From JBDTYT01 sp040005555 (GTDB lineage Bacteria > Actinomycetota > UBA4738 > HRBIN12): DNA of 10,060 nt. This document shows positions 1-5,134 of this stretch, piece after piece (the first letter of the stretch is position 1; every line of letters begins with the position of its first letter). A model generated the notes under the pieces. It searched no databases, had not been told where the DNA came from, and saw only the letters and a list, made by a program, of their open reading frames with translations. The stretch is from NCBI GenBank assembly GCA_040005555.1, contig JBDTYT010000065.1, positions 1 through 10,060 on the forward strand. Direction: 5' to 3'. A program made the position numbers and the translations under genes.

Positions 1-777
1 TTGCGATGGCGCGAACCGCTCCGTGACCCGTCCGAGGACCCATCGGTAGAGCGGCGGCGTGAGTACGCGGAACACTTCGAGAGCCGCAACCCCGCGGGGG
101 ATCGAGATCTGGGGGGCGCGCCCTTTGCGGACCACGTCGACGATGGTTCTCGCGACTCGGTCCGGATCGAGCAGGACGAGGGAGGGCGCGCCCGTCATCG
201 GGAAGCTCTCCGTGGGCGAGAATCCGGGGTTCACGCTCGTGACGAGGATCCCCTTCGGCCGGAGTTCGTGATAGAGGGCCTCGGAGAACGCGATGACCGC
301 GTGCTTGGATGCGCCGTACACCGCGGCACCGGGCGTGGCGAACTTCCCCGCGAGCGACGCGATGTTCACGATGTGCCCTCGCTTCTGCTCGAGCATCGCC
401 GGCAGGAACAGCTTCGAGGCGCGAACGACCGCGAGGACGTTCACGGCGATGACCTTCTCCACGCGCTCGAGGTCCACGTCCTCGAACATCCCGCCGCCGG
501 GGATGCCGGCGTTGTTCACGAGCACGTCGCACCGGCGGTGGACCTCCAGCGTGCGATCACGCAGATGCTCGAGGTCGGCGAGCTTCGTGACGTCGCAGCG
601 CACCGCGAGGGCGTTCCCACCTCCGGCGGCGATCCGCTCGGCGAGCGCGTCCAGGCGATCCAGGCGCCGCGCGGCCAGAACCACTCGAGCCCCTCGTTGC
701 GCGAATCGCAGCGCCGACAGCTCTCCGAACCCTGAGGAGGCGCCGGTCACGACGACGACCGCGCCATCGAGCTTCAC
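1..777 (-). CDS. SDR family NAD(P)-dependent oxidoreductase, 3' end outside window
   Basis: A classical short-chain dehydrogenase/reductase, read right to left. 259 codons are open from the GTG at 777-775 to the left edge with no stop, so the C-terminus is missing. Rossmann cofactor motif TGASSGFG lies at residues 11-18, NNAG at 88-91, the structural Asn at 113, catalytic Ser at 141 and Tyr154-x3-Lys158, and a PG turn at 184-185. Two Arg residues (37-38) after the second beta strand favour NADP(H) over NAD(H); this is inference from the family rule. The substrate cannot be told from sequence. The start codon overlaps the stop of the upstream SDR gene (GTGA, 774-777), so translation is probably coupled. 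The C-terminal half (prolines, then a region around 'RVLTPPLYRW') resembles longer SDRs with an extra C-terminal helix rather than 250-residue FabG types. Confidence 0.9.
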   Translation of the reverse strand, partial: MKLDGAVVVVTGASSGFGELSALRFAQRGARVVLAARRLDRLDALAERIAAGGGNALAVRCDVTKLADLEHLRDRTLEVHRRCDVLVNNAGIPGGGMFEDVDLERVEKVIAVNVLAVVRASKLFLPAMLEQKRGHIVNIASLAGKFATPGAAVYGASKHAVIAFSEALYHELRPKGILVTSVNPGFSPTESFPMTGAPSLVLLDPDRVARTIVDVVRKGRAPQISIPRGVAALEVFRVLTPPLYRWVLGRVTERFAPSQ

Positions 778-1556
778 CCGAGCGCCTCGCCCGAGCTCGA
801 GATGGTCTGCCCGCCGTCGATGACGAGGACCTCGCCCGTGATGAACGCGGCGGCGGAGGAGCACAGGAACACCGCGGCGCCCGCGATCTCCTCAGGCCGG
901 CCCCAGCGACCGAGCGGGATCGCGGCGAGGATCTTGCGTTCGGCCGCCGGGTCGGCGCGTTCGGGGGCGTTCATCGATGTGTCGATCCAGCCGGGGGCGA
1001 GCGCGTTGACGCGCACGCCCGACGAGGCCCACTCGAGCGCGGTGGACCGAGTGAGGTTCACGATGGCGGCCTTCGCCGCGCCGTAGTACGCCAGCCCGTG
1101 CTCGACGGTGACGGCGTCGATCGAGGCGAGGTTCACCACGCAGCCCGAGCCCTTCTCGAGCAGCACCGCGCCGGCGACGCGCGTGCCGTAGACGGCCGAC
1201 CAGAAGTTGATCCCGAAGTACTTCTCGAAACCCTCGGGCCGGGTGTCCATGAACGAGGCGAGGAACGGTGCGACCCCGGCGTTGTTCACCATGATGTCGA
1301 GCGTGCCGAACTCGGTCACCGTGCGGTCCACGAGCGCGTGCATCGCCGCCTCGTCGGCCGCGTCGGTCGGAACGACGAGCGCCCGCCCACCCAGCTCGCG
1401 GACCTCGCTGGCCACCCGCTCGAGCTCCTCGGGCGTCCGCGACGCGAGCGCGACAGAAGCTCCTGCCTGCGCGAAGGCGTGCGCGGTCGCGCGCCCGATC
1501 CCACGGCCCGCGCCGGTGATGATCGCGACCTGATCCTGCAACGACAGCTCGAACAC
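774..1556 (-). CDS. SDR family oxidoreductase (FabG-like, 260 aa)
   Basis: A complete classical SDR of normal length. Glycine-rich motif TGAGRGIG at residues 14-21, NNAG at 91-94, Asn117, catalytic Ser145 and the Tyr158-x3-Lys162 pair are all present. A PGW turn follows near residue 188, and the C-terminal 'VIDGGQT' is typical of FabG/glucose-dehydrogenase-like SDRs. Arg18 in the glycine motif and Arg40 after strand 2 suggest NADP(H). Start is GTG at 1556-1554 with a GGGAG ribosome-binding site at 1567-1563, six bases away. It is the promoter-proximal gene of a two-gene SDR unit, overlapping the next gene by four bases. Its 5' end is 20 bp from the divergent phosphatase-family gene, so its promoter probably lies inside that gene. 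Substrate unknown; annotating it as a specific ketoreductase would be guesswork. Confidence 0.93.
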   Translation of the reverse strand: MFELSLQDQVAIITGAGRGIGRATAHAFAQAGASVALASRTPEELERVASEVRELGGRALVVPTDAADEAAMHALVDRTVTEFGTLDIMVNNAGVAPFLASFMDTRPEGFEKYFGINFWSAVYGTRVAGAVLLEKGSGCVVNLASIDAVTVEHGLAYYGAAKAAIVNLTRSTALEWASSGVRVNALAPGWIDTSMNAPERADPAAERKILAAIPLGRWGRPEEIAGAAVFLCSSAAAFITGEVLVIDGGQTISSSGEALG

Positions 1557-1568
1557 GGGACGCTCCCG

Positions 1569-1574
1569 TACGAT
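1569..1574 (+). promoter_or_regulatory. Possible -10 box TACGAT before phosphatase-family gene
   Basis: TACGAT fits the TANNNT core of a housekeeping -10 element. It lies 2 nt before the ATG at 1577 and 8 nt before an in-frame TTG at 1583. The second spacing would suit a leaderless transcript starting at the TTG. No recognisable -35 box is seen. The short divergent gap makes some promoter here or in the neighbouring coding sequence necessary. Weak evidence. Confidence 0.3.
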
Positions 1575-1576
1575 GG

Positions 1577-2410
1577 ATGGGCTTGGACGTTACCGAATCC
1601 CACGCTGCACGGCTGCCGGCCATCGACGACCGATGGATCCCGCGCGCATACGATCGTGCGGAGCTGCTCGAGGCCCTCGTCGAGGGCGCGATGGCCGGCC
1701 CCGAAGTGAGTCATCCGATGGACAACGTCCGTCGCAATATCCAGCTCCTGTGCGAGGGCGACCCCGACAAGCAGTTCGGGATGACGGGCCTCCAGGCGTT
1801 CGCACCCGACGAGGTGTTCGCGATCGTCGCTGCGGCATCCGGATTCTCGCCCGAACACGCGAGGAGCGACGGCCCGGTATCCGTCGATCCCGAGCTGGTC
1901 CTGAAGGCGTGCGAGGCCGTGGGCGATCGATTGGCGCTCGCCGCCCGGCGGGCCGAAACCATGATCCTCGCGACGGGGCACCCGGTAGGGCTGGCGCACC
2001 TGTACATCGAGGTGGGCAGGATGTTGGGGGACCGGGGCGTAAAGATCCTGCACCCCTTCGACGGCGTGTCGTGGCTGGACGAGTACGGATCCGATCCGTG
2101 GGAGGTCCGGTATCTGGAGGGCGTCGCCATGCTCACCGATCGGGCGAACATGAAACACACGCACAGCGGCGATCCGATGTCGCGGATGCTCGCCGAGGCG
2201 CGTCCGGATCTCGTATTCGCCGATCACGGGTTCGCCGGCGCGGCCATCGAGCGCGGTATCGACACCGTCTCGATCGCCGACGTGAACGACCCCGCGCTCA
2301 TCGTGGCGAAGGCGCAGGGACGGACGGAGACCGTTGTCGTGATGGATGACAACGTGCGCCCCGAAGACTACTGGCCGTGCTTCCAGGCCATCGCTGCGCG
2401 TCTGCCCTGA
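1577..2410 (+). CDS. Phosphatase-family protein (PF15698-like), function unproven
   Basis: A 277-residue soluble protein that I recognise from memory as the actinobacterial family usually labelled simply 'phosphatase'. Conserved family blocks are visible in order: a GDP..FGM region near residues 61-70, ATGHPVGL at 132-139, a KHTH cluster at 193-196 followed by a DPM segment, ADHGFAGAA from 215, ADVNDPAL from 234 and MDDN near 256. The recurrent His/Asp motifs look like metal- or phosphate-binding positions. No signal peptide or membrane segment is seen. The ATG at 1577 has no clear ribosome-binding site; the alternative TTG at 1583 would fit leaderless initiation, and either leaves the conserved core intact. 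It diverges from the SDR pair and is followed by 200 bp before a polynucleotide-kinase gene. The reaction and substrate are unknown to me; 'phosphatase' rests on family naming only. Confidence 0.75.
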   Translation: MGLDVTESHAARLPAIDDRWIPRAYDRAELLEALVEGAMAGPEVSHPMDNVRRNIQLLCEGDPDKQFGMTGLQAFAPDEVFAIVAAASGFSPEHARSDGPVSVDPELVLKACEAVGDRLALAARRAETMILATGHPVGLAHLYIEVGRMLGDRGVKILHPFDGVSWLDEYGSDPWEVRYLEGVAMLTDRANMKHTHSGDPMSRMLAEARPDLVFADHGFAGAAIERGIDTVSIADVNDPALIVAKAQGRTETVVVMDDNVRPEDYWPCFQAIAARLP

Positions 2411-2414
2411 CGGG

Positions 2415-2420
2415 TAGGAT
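2415..2420 (+). promoter_or_regulatory. Candidate -10 box TAGGAT for the kinase-bS22 unit
   Basis: TAGGAT sits five bases after the phosphatase-family stop codon and exactly 9 nt before a TTG that opens a 40-codon ORF. The same hexamer at the same 9-nt distance precedes the GTG of the minus-strand TIM-barrel gene at 5944. A transcript from here would carry the roughly 180-nt leader of the Clp1-like gene. No good -35 is visible around 2392-2397, so this remains a candidate. Confidence 0.45.
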
Positions 2421-2429
2421 GGGCGCACG

Positions 2430-2552
2430 TTGACGACCACACCCTTCTCGCAGGCTCGGCTCGATCGCGCGATGGGGGCCAACAGGCCCCTCGGAGAACC
2501 GATCTCGACCATCCGACGGCGCACCCGACGGGGGGACCTGGACACGGGCTGA
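2430..2552 (+). CDS. Possible 40-aa leader/small ORF upstream of Clp1-like kinase
   Basis: TTG at 2430 opens 40 codons ending in TGA at 2550-2552. About 82% of third codon positions are G or C, above the first and second positions, which is the direction expected for coding DNA here but not conclusive over 40 codons. The product begins MTTTPFSQARLDRAMG and ends in an Arg-rich stretch (IRRRTRRGD). There is no convincing ribosome-binding site; a TAGGAT box 9 nt upstream would allow leaderless translation, though TTG is an uncommon leaderless start. I recognise no family. It could be a real small basic protein, a regulatory leader peptide, or chance. Confidence 0.35.
   Translation: MTTTPFSQARLDRAMGANRPLGEPISTIRRRTRRGDLDTG
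2475..2490 (+). promoter_or_regulatory. GC-only hairpin with AACA loop in kinase leader
   Basis: GGGGCC (2475-2480), loop AACA, GGCCCC (2485-2490) form a perfect 6-bp G/C stem, extendable by a G-T pair at 2474/2491. It lies inside the possible small ORF. No T-run follows, so it is not a standard terminator. An RNA structure in the leader is plausible; a role is not shown. Confidence 0.4.
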
Positions 2553-2573
2553 TCCCCGCGCGAACACGATCCG

Positions 2574-2606
2574 GCCTCCGGGAGGGGCTCGACAGGCCCC
2601 GGAGGC
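2574..2606 (+). promoter_or_regulatory. Hairpin that buries the ribosome-binding site of the Clp1-like gene
   Basis: Positions 2574-2582 (GCCTCCGGG) pair perfectly with 2598-2606 (CCCGGAGGC), a 9-bp stem. Its 3' arm contains the whole GGAGG ribosome-binding site (2601-2605) of the gene starting at 2611. A competing, shorter stem (GGGGC 2584-2588 with GCCCC 2596-2600, 7-nt loop) would leave the site free. Two mutually exclusive folds around a start site are what translational control looks like, but GC-rich DNA forms stems by chance too. Confidence 0.4.
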
Positions 2607-2610
2607 GAAG

Positions 2611-3501
2611 GTGAACGAGCACGAAGCGCTCGTCGACCAGGCGGCACGCACGAAGCACACCGTGCTGTTGGTCGGCGGACTCGACACGGGCAAGAGCACC
2701 CTGTCTCGCCAGCTCCTCGAGACCGCGGCGGCGGCGGGTCGCTCCGCGGCATATCTCGATGCAGACGTCGGACAGAAATCAGTCGGCCCGCCTGCGACGA
2801 TCTCGCTCAAGTACGTTCGCTCACCGCGGGATCTCGAGCCCGAATCATTCCCCGTCGAGGACGCCCTCGCGTTCGTCGGATCCACGACGCCGGAGGGTCA
2901 TCTGCTGCCGGTCGTCACCGGGCTCGCTCAGCTGCATCGGCGCGCCCTGGAGTCCGGAGCGGAGTTCGTGGTCGTGGACTCGAGCGGATTGGTCTCCGGG
3001 GTCTACGGTCAGATCCTCAAGTACCACAAGGTCGAGATGCTGCGGCCCGATCTCGTCGTCGGTCTCCAGCGCGGCGAGGAGCTCCTGCCGCTCCTCGGTG
3101 TGATCCAACGGTTCTTCGACACCGAGGTGGTGCCCCTCGGGGTCCATCCCGGCGTGGTGCCGAGCTCGGTGGAGCAACGCGCCGAGAATCGGGAACGCGC
3201 GATGGCTCGGTACTTCGGCGCGGAGCTCCACAGGTTCCGAGTGAAGCCCACCGTGTTCATGCCGGCGCTGCCCCCCCTGTTCGATCTCACCCAGCTGCAC
3301 CGGCTCCTCGTGGGTCTGTCCGACGGTGCCGGCGCGACGACCGGGCTCGGCTACCTCGAGCACTCGGGGGACGAAGGGGTCCTGCGCCTGATCTCGCCGG
3401 TGGCAGCGGGCCCGAAGGCGCTTAGACTGGGGTCGGTCCGTCTGGAGGAGAACCACCGCGCCAAGCGCGTCGACCTCCAGAACCTGTTCGGCTCGGGATA
3501 A
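2611..3501 (+). CDS. Clp1/Grc3-like polynucleotide 5'-hydroxyl kinase family protein
   Basis: A 296-residue P-loop protein of the Clp1/NOL9/Grc3 type (CLP1_P-like domain; bacterial copies are often labelled 'Clp1/GlmU family'). Characterised relatives transfer phosphate from NTP to 5'-OH RNA or DNA ends. Visible motifs in order: Walker A GGLDTGKST at 22-30; the family DxDxGQ signature as DADVGQ at 50-55, followed by a GPPATISL strand; Walker B-like VVVDSSGLVSG at 120-130; and an Arg-rich lid, RAENRER, at 190-196 before a YF pair. The C-terminal 75 residues form the small beta domain usual in the family. Start is GTG with GGAGG at 2601-2605, five bases away, inside a predicted hairpin. It heads a unit with bS22 (19-bp gap) and a lipoprotein hydrolase. 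Kinase activity is inferred from motifs; bacterial members are mostly uncharacterised. Confidence 0.88.
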   Translation: MNEHEALVDQAARTKHTVLLVGGLDTGKSTLSRQLLETAAAAGRSAAYLDADVGQKSVGPPATISLKYVRSPRDLEPESFPVEDALAFVGSTTPEGHLLPVVTGLAQLHRRALESGAEFVVVDSSGLVSGVYGQILKYHKVEMLRPDLVVGLQRGEELLPLLGVIQRFFDTEVVPLGVHPGVVPSSVEQRAENRERAMARYFGAELHRFRVKPTVFMPALPPLFDLTQLHRLLVGLSDGAGATTGLGYLEHSGDEGVLRLISPVAAGPKALRLGSVRLEENHRAKRVDLQNLFGSG

Positions 3502-3520
3502 ACGAGGAAGGGAACCCTGC

Positions 3521-3622
3521 GTGCCGTCGCTCATCAAGAAGCGCCGCAAGAAGATGCGGAAGAAGAAGCACAAGAAGCTGCTGAAGAAGACCCGCTGGGC
3601 ACGCCGACAGCAGGGGCGCTAG
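3521..3622 (+). CDS. Mini ribosomal protein bS22 / AURKAIP1-COX24 domain protein
   Basis: A 33-residue, extremely basic protein starting GTG at 3521 and ending TAG at 3620-3622. It opens MPSLIKKRRKKMRKKKHKK and ends KKTRWARRQQGR, matching the pattern and length of the actinobacterial bS22-type 30S subunit protein (AURKAIP1/COX24 domain), related to mitochondrial mS38. In mycobacterial ribosome structures this protein sits in the small subunit near the decoding region. A purine-rich site (GAGGAAGGGAA) lies shortly before the start. The gene is 19 bp behind the Clp1-like kinase and 18 bp ahead of the hydrolase, so it is almost certainly cotranscribed with them. It is short enough to be missed by ordinary length cut-offs. 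Confidence 0.93.
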   Translation: MPSLIKKRRKKMRKKKHKKLLKKTRWARRQQGR

Positions 3623-3640
3623 GCGCGAGGGTTCCGTCCG

Positions 3641-4405
3641 GTGCGTGGACGCAGGACACGGGGAGCCGAGGTCCTCGTGGTCGTCCTCGTGTGCATCATC
3701 CCGCTGCTCTCCGCATGTGATCGCGGGCAACAGCAGCACGATGCCGCGCTCGGGGGCTCGACCGCCGTCACGTTCGATTCGAGGGACGGCGTGCACCTGG
3801 AGGGTCGCCTCTTCGGCCGGGGAAACAGCATCGGTGTGGTGCTCTCGCACATGTTGCCGGCCGACCAGTCGTCCTGGTGGGAGTTCGCGCAGCGCCTCGC
3901 CGATGCGGGATACCTCGCGCTGACGTTCGATTTCCGCGGATACTGCCCCGGCGGAGACGCAGGCTGTTCGAAGGGCGAGCGCGACATCTCTCAGATCTGG
4001 CAGGACGTCCTGGGTGCCGTCGACTTCATACGCTCACAGGGGGCGGACAGCGTGTCGCTCGTCGGCGCGAGCATGGGCGGCACGGCGTCGCTCGTCGCGG
4101 CCGCGCACGCATCGACGCCGATCGCCGCGGTGATCACGTTGTCGGCGCCCACGTCCATCGAGGGTCTCGTCGCCGATGCGAACGTGCTCACCCTCCTGTC
4201 CGGCGGCAAGCTCTTCATCGCCGGGGTGGGCGACGCGTCCGCCGCCGCCTCGGCGGAGCAGCTCTACGAGCAATCCCCGCCCCCCAAGCGGGTCGAGATC
4301 GTACCGGCCGACGACCACGGCACGGACCTGCTGACCGGCAGCCAGTCCGAGGAGGTTCGCACCCTGGTGCTCAACTACATCGCGCAGTTCGGGGGGACCG
4401 CGTGA
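3641..4405 (+). CDS. Alpha/beta-hydrolase lipoprotein
   Basis: A 254-residue protein with an N-terminal lipoprotein signal: Arg-rich start, hydrophobic residues 11-23 and lipobox LSAC with the acylated Cys at 26. It should be anchored on the outer face of the cytoplasmic membrane. The mature part is a compact alpha/beta hydrolase of the dienelactone-hydrolase/serine aminopeptidase type. The nucleophile elbow GASMGG places Ser at 144, the likely acid is Asp198 in GVGDAS, and the catalytic His is 226 in DDHGTD. The oxyanion-loop region lies around SHMLPADQS. Three further Cys (residues near 100 and 108, plus Cys18 in the signal) leave one possible disulfide in the mature domain. Start is GTG at 3641 with GAGGG nine bases upstream. 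It is the last gene of the kinase-bS22 unit. Substrate unknown; esterase or peptidase activity are both possible. Confidence 0.85.
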   Translation: MRGRRTRGAEVLVVVLVCIIPLLSACDRGQQQHDAALGGSTAVTFDSRDGVHLEGRLFGRGNSIGVVLSHMLPADQSSWWEFAQRLADAGYLALTFDFRGYCPGGDAGCSKGERDISQIWQDVLGAVDFIRSQGADSVSLVGASMGGTASLVAAAHASTPIAAVITLSAPTSIEGLVADANVLTLLSGGKLFIAGVGDASAAASAEQLYEQSPPPKRVEIVPADDHGTDLLTGSQSEEVRTLVLNYIAQFGGTA

Positions 4406-4443
4406 GCCGCCTCAGTGCACGAGGTCGGAATGCCCGAGGCACC

Positions 4444-4596
4444 TCACGGTGTTCTGCTGATGCTGGGGAGGGGTGTTCCGGGCACCGGGCCGGGGTAGGG
4501 CTCATGGTCACGGTTGGCGAGCAGCAGCTGAACGACGGCGGCGGCGACGATGAGGCCGAGAAGGCAGGCGATCGCGAGCTTCGTGAACGGCCGCAC
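4444..4596 (-). CDS. 50-aa single-pass membrane protein
   Basis: GTG at 4596-4594 opens 50 codons ending TGA at 4446-4444. The product has a short basic start (MRPFTK), one hydrophobic helix at about residues 7-27, then a hydrophilic, proline-rich tail containing YPGPVPGTPLP. Nearly all codons except the last few end in G or C, matching the real genes of the window. There is no good ribosome-binding site; a TAGCCT box ends 8 nt before the GTG, which suits a leaderless transcript. A longer reading in the same frame through the VOC gene is not supported. It converges on the hydrolase gene and diverges from the VOC gene with 27 bp between starts. Function unknown. The tail would be outside the membrane if the basic N-terminus stays in the cytoplasm. 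Confidence 0.6.
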   Translation of the reverse strand: MRPFTKLAIACLLGLIVAAAVVQLLLANRDHEPYPGPVPGTPLPSISRTP

Positions 4597-4604
4597 GGTC
4601 CCCG

Positions 4605-4610
4605 AGGCTA
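4605..4610 (-). promoter_or_regulatory. Candidate -10 box TAGCCT for the 50-aa membrane protein
   Basis: On the minus strand TAGCCT (4610-4605) is followed by 8 nt and the GTG at 4596. This is leaderless-like spacing and would explain the missing ribosome-binding site. It lies between the divergent small gene and the ribosome-binding site of the VOC gene. Confidence 0.35.
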
Positions 4611-4623
4611 ACAGGAGGGCACG

Positions 4624-5085
4624 ATGAGCCAGACGGAAGCGAACGTGAAGATCCAACCCGAGGAGGTCGGTCACGTCGTGCTGCGGGTCCGAGACCTCGA
4701 GCGCTCGAGCGCGTTCTACGAGCTGCTCGGGTTCACGAAGGTGGCGGAGCTCGGCGGGATGATGGCCTTCTTCTCGGCGACCGGCGCGAATCACCACGAC
4801 CTCGCGCTCCAGCGCGTGGGGCCGTCCGCTCCGCAGCCCGCGCCGAACGCCGTCGGCCTGTATCACGTGGCGATCCGCTATCCGTCCGATGACCACGTGC
4901 GGGCCGCGTACCACACCCTGGTGAACGCAGGAGCCGATATCACCGGCGCGAGCGATCATGGGGTCTCGCACAGCCTGTACATCAAGGACCCGGACGGGAT
5001 CGAGCTCGAGCTGTATGCGGACGTTCCGGGTTGGCAGGACCAGGGGGAGCAGGTCGCGACGATCCGCCCGTGGGATCCGCGCTAG
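4624..5085 (+). CDS. VOC family metalloprotein (extradiol dioxygenase/glyoxalase-like)
   Basis: A 153-residue vicinal-oxygen-chelate fold protein with two beta-alpha-beta-beta-beta modules. Module 1 carries GHVVLRVRDLERSSAFYELLGF (from residue 16) and NHHDLAL (56-62); module 2 carries YHVAIR (80-85) and a C-terminal DPDGIELELYAD (122-133). The expected metal ligands, His17, His81 and Glu129, are all present, as in the CatE/2,3-dihydroxybiphenyl dioxygenase-like branch. A working metal site is therefore likely. The substrate cannot be read from sequence: ring-cleaving dioxygenase, glyoxalase-like or resistance roles all share these marks. Start ATG has a strong AGGAGGG site at 4613-4619. It stands alone, divergent from the small membrane gene and ending at a hairpin shared with the converging TIM-barrel gene. 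Confidence 0.88.
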   Translation: MSQTEANVKIQPEEVGHVVLRVRDLERSSAFYELLGFTKVAELGGMMAFFSATGANHHDLALQRVGPSAPQPAPNAVGLYHVAIRYPSDDHVRAAYHTLVNAGADITGASDHGVSHSLYIKDPDGIELELYADVPGWQDQGEQVATIRPWDPR

Positions 5086-5093
5086 ACGCGAAC

Positions 5094-5123
5094 CGGACCG
5101 AGCACCTTCGGGTGCTCCGTCTG
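5094..5123. terminator. Bidirectional hairpin with TTCG tetraloop
   Basis: GAGCACC (5100-5106), TTCG (5107-5110) and GGTGCTC (5111-5117) make a perfect 7-bp stem with a very stable UUCG loop. After a C/C mismatch, CGGAC (5094-5098) pairs with GTCTG (5119-5123), including one G-T pair. It lies nine bases after the VOC stop and 11 bases from the stop of the converging minus-strand gene. The placement and near symmetry suit termination in both directions. There is no T-run, as is common in high-GC actinobacteria. Confidence 0.7.
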
Positions 5124-5134
5124 CGTTGACACGG

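Noticed and set aside
1..735. Long plus-strand ORF at the left edge
   Set aside because: Opposite strand of the partial SDR gene, whose cofactor and catalytic motifs are all in the minus-strand frame.
1316..2752. 478-codon minus-strand ORF spanning the SDR start, the phosphatase-family gene and the kinase start
   Set aside because: Crosses three real gene ends on both strands and has no recognisable domain; the sense genes carry clear family motifs.
4412..4447. Imperfect inverted repeat between the hydrolase gene and the converging small gene
   Set aside because: Only 4-5 bp paired segments with asymmetric bulges and no T-run; too weak to call a terminator.
4597..4971. N-terminal extension of the 50-aa membrane protein frame (total 175 codons)
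   Set aside because: The extension lies wholly antisense to the VOC gene and its leader, with no motif; only the last 50 codons look like a real protein.
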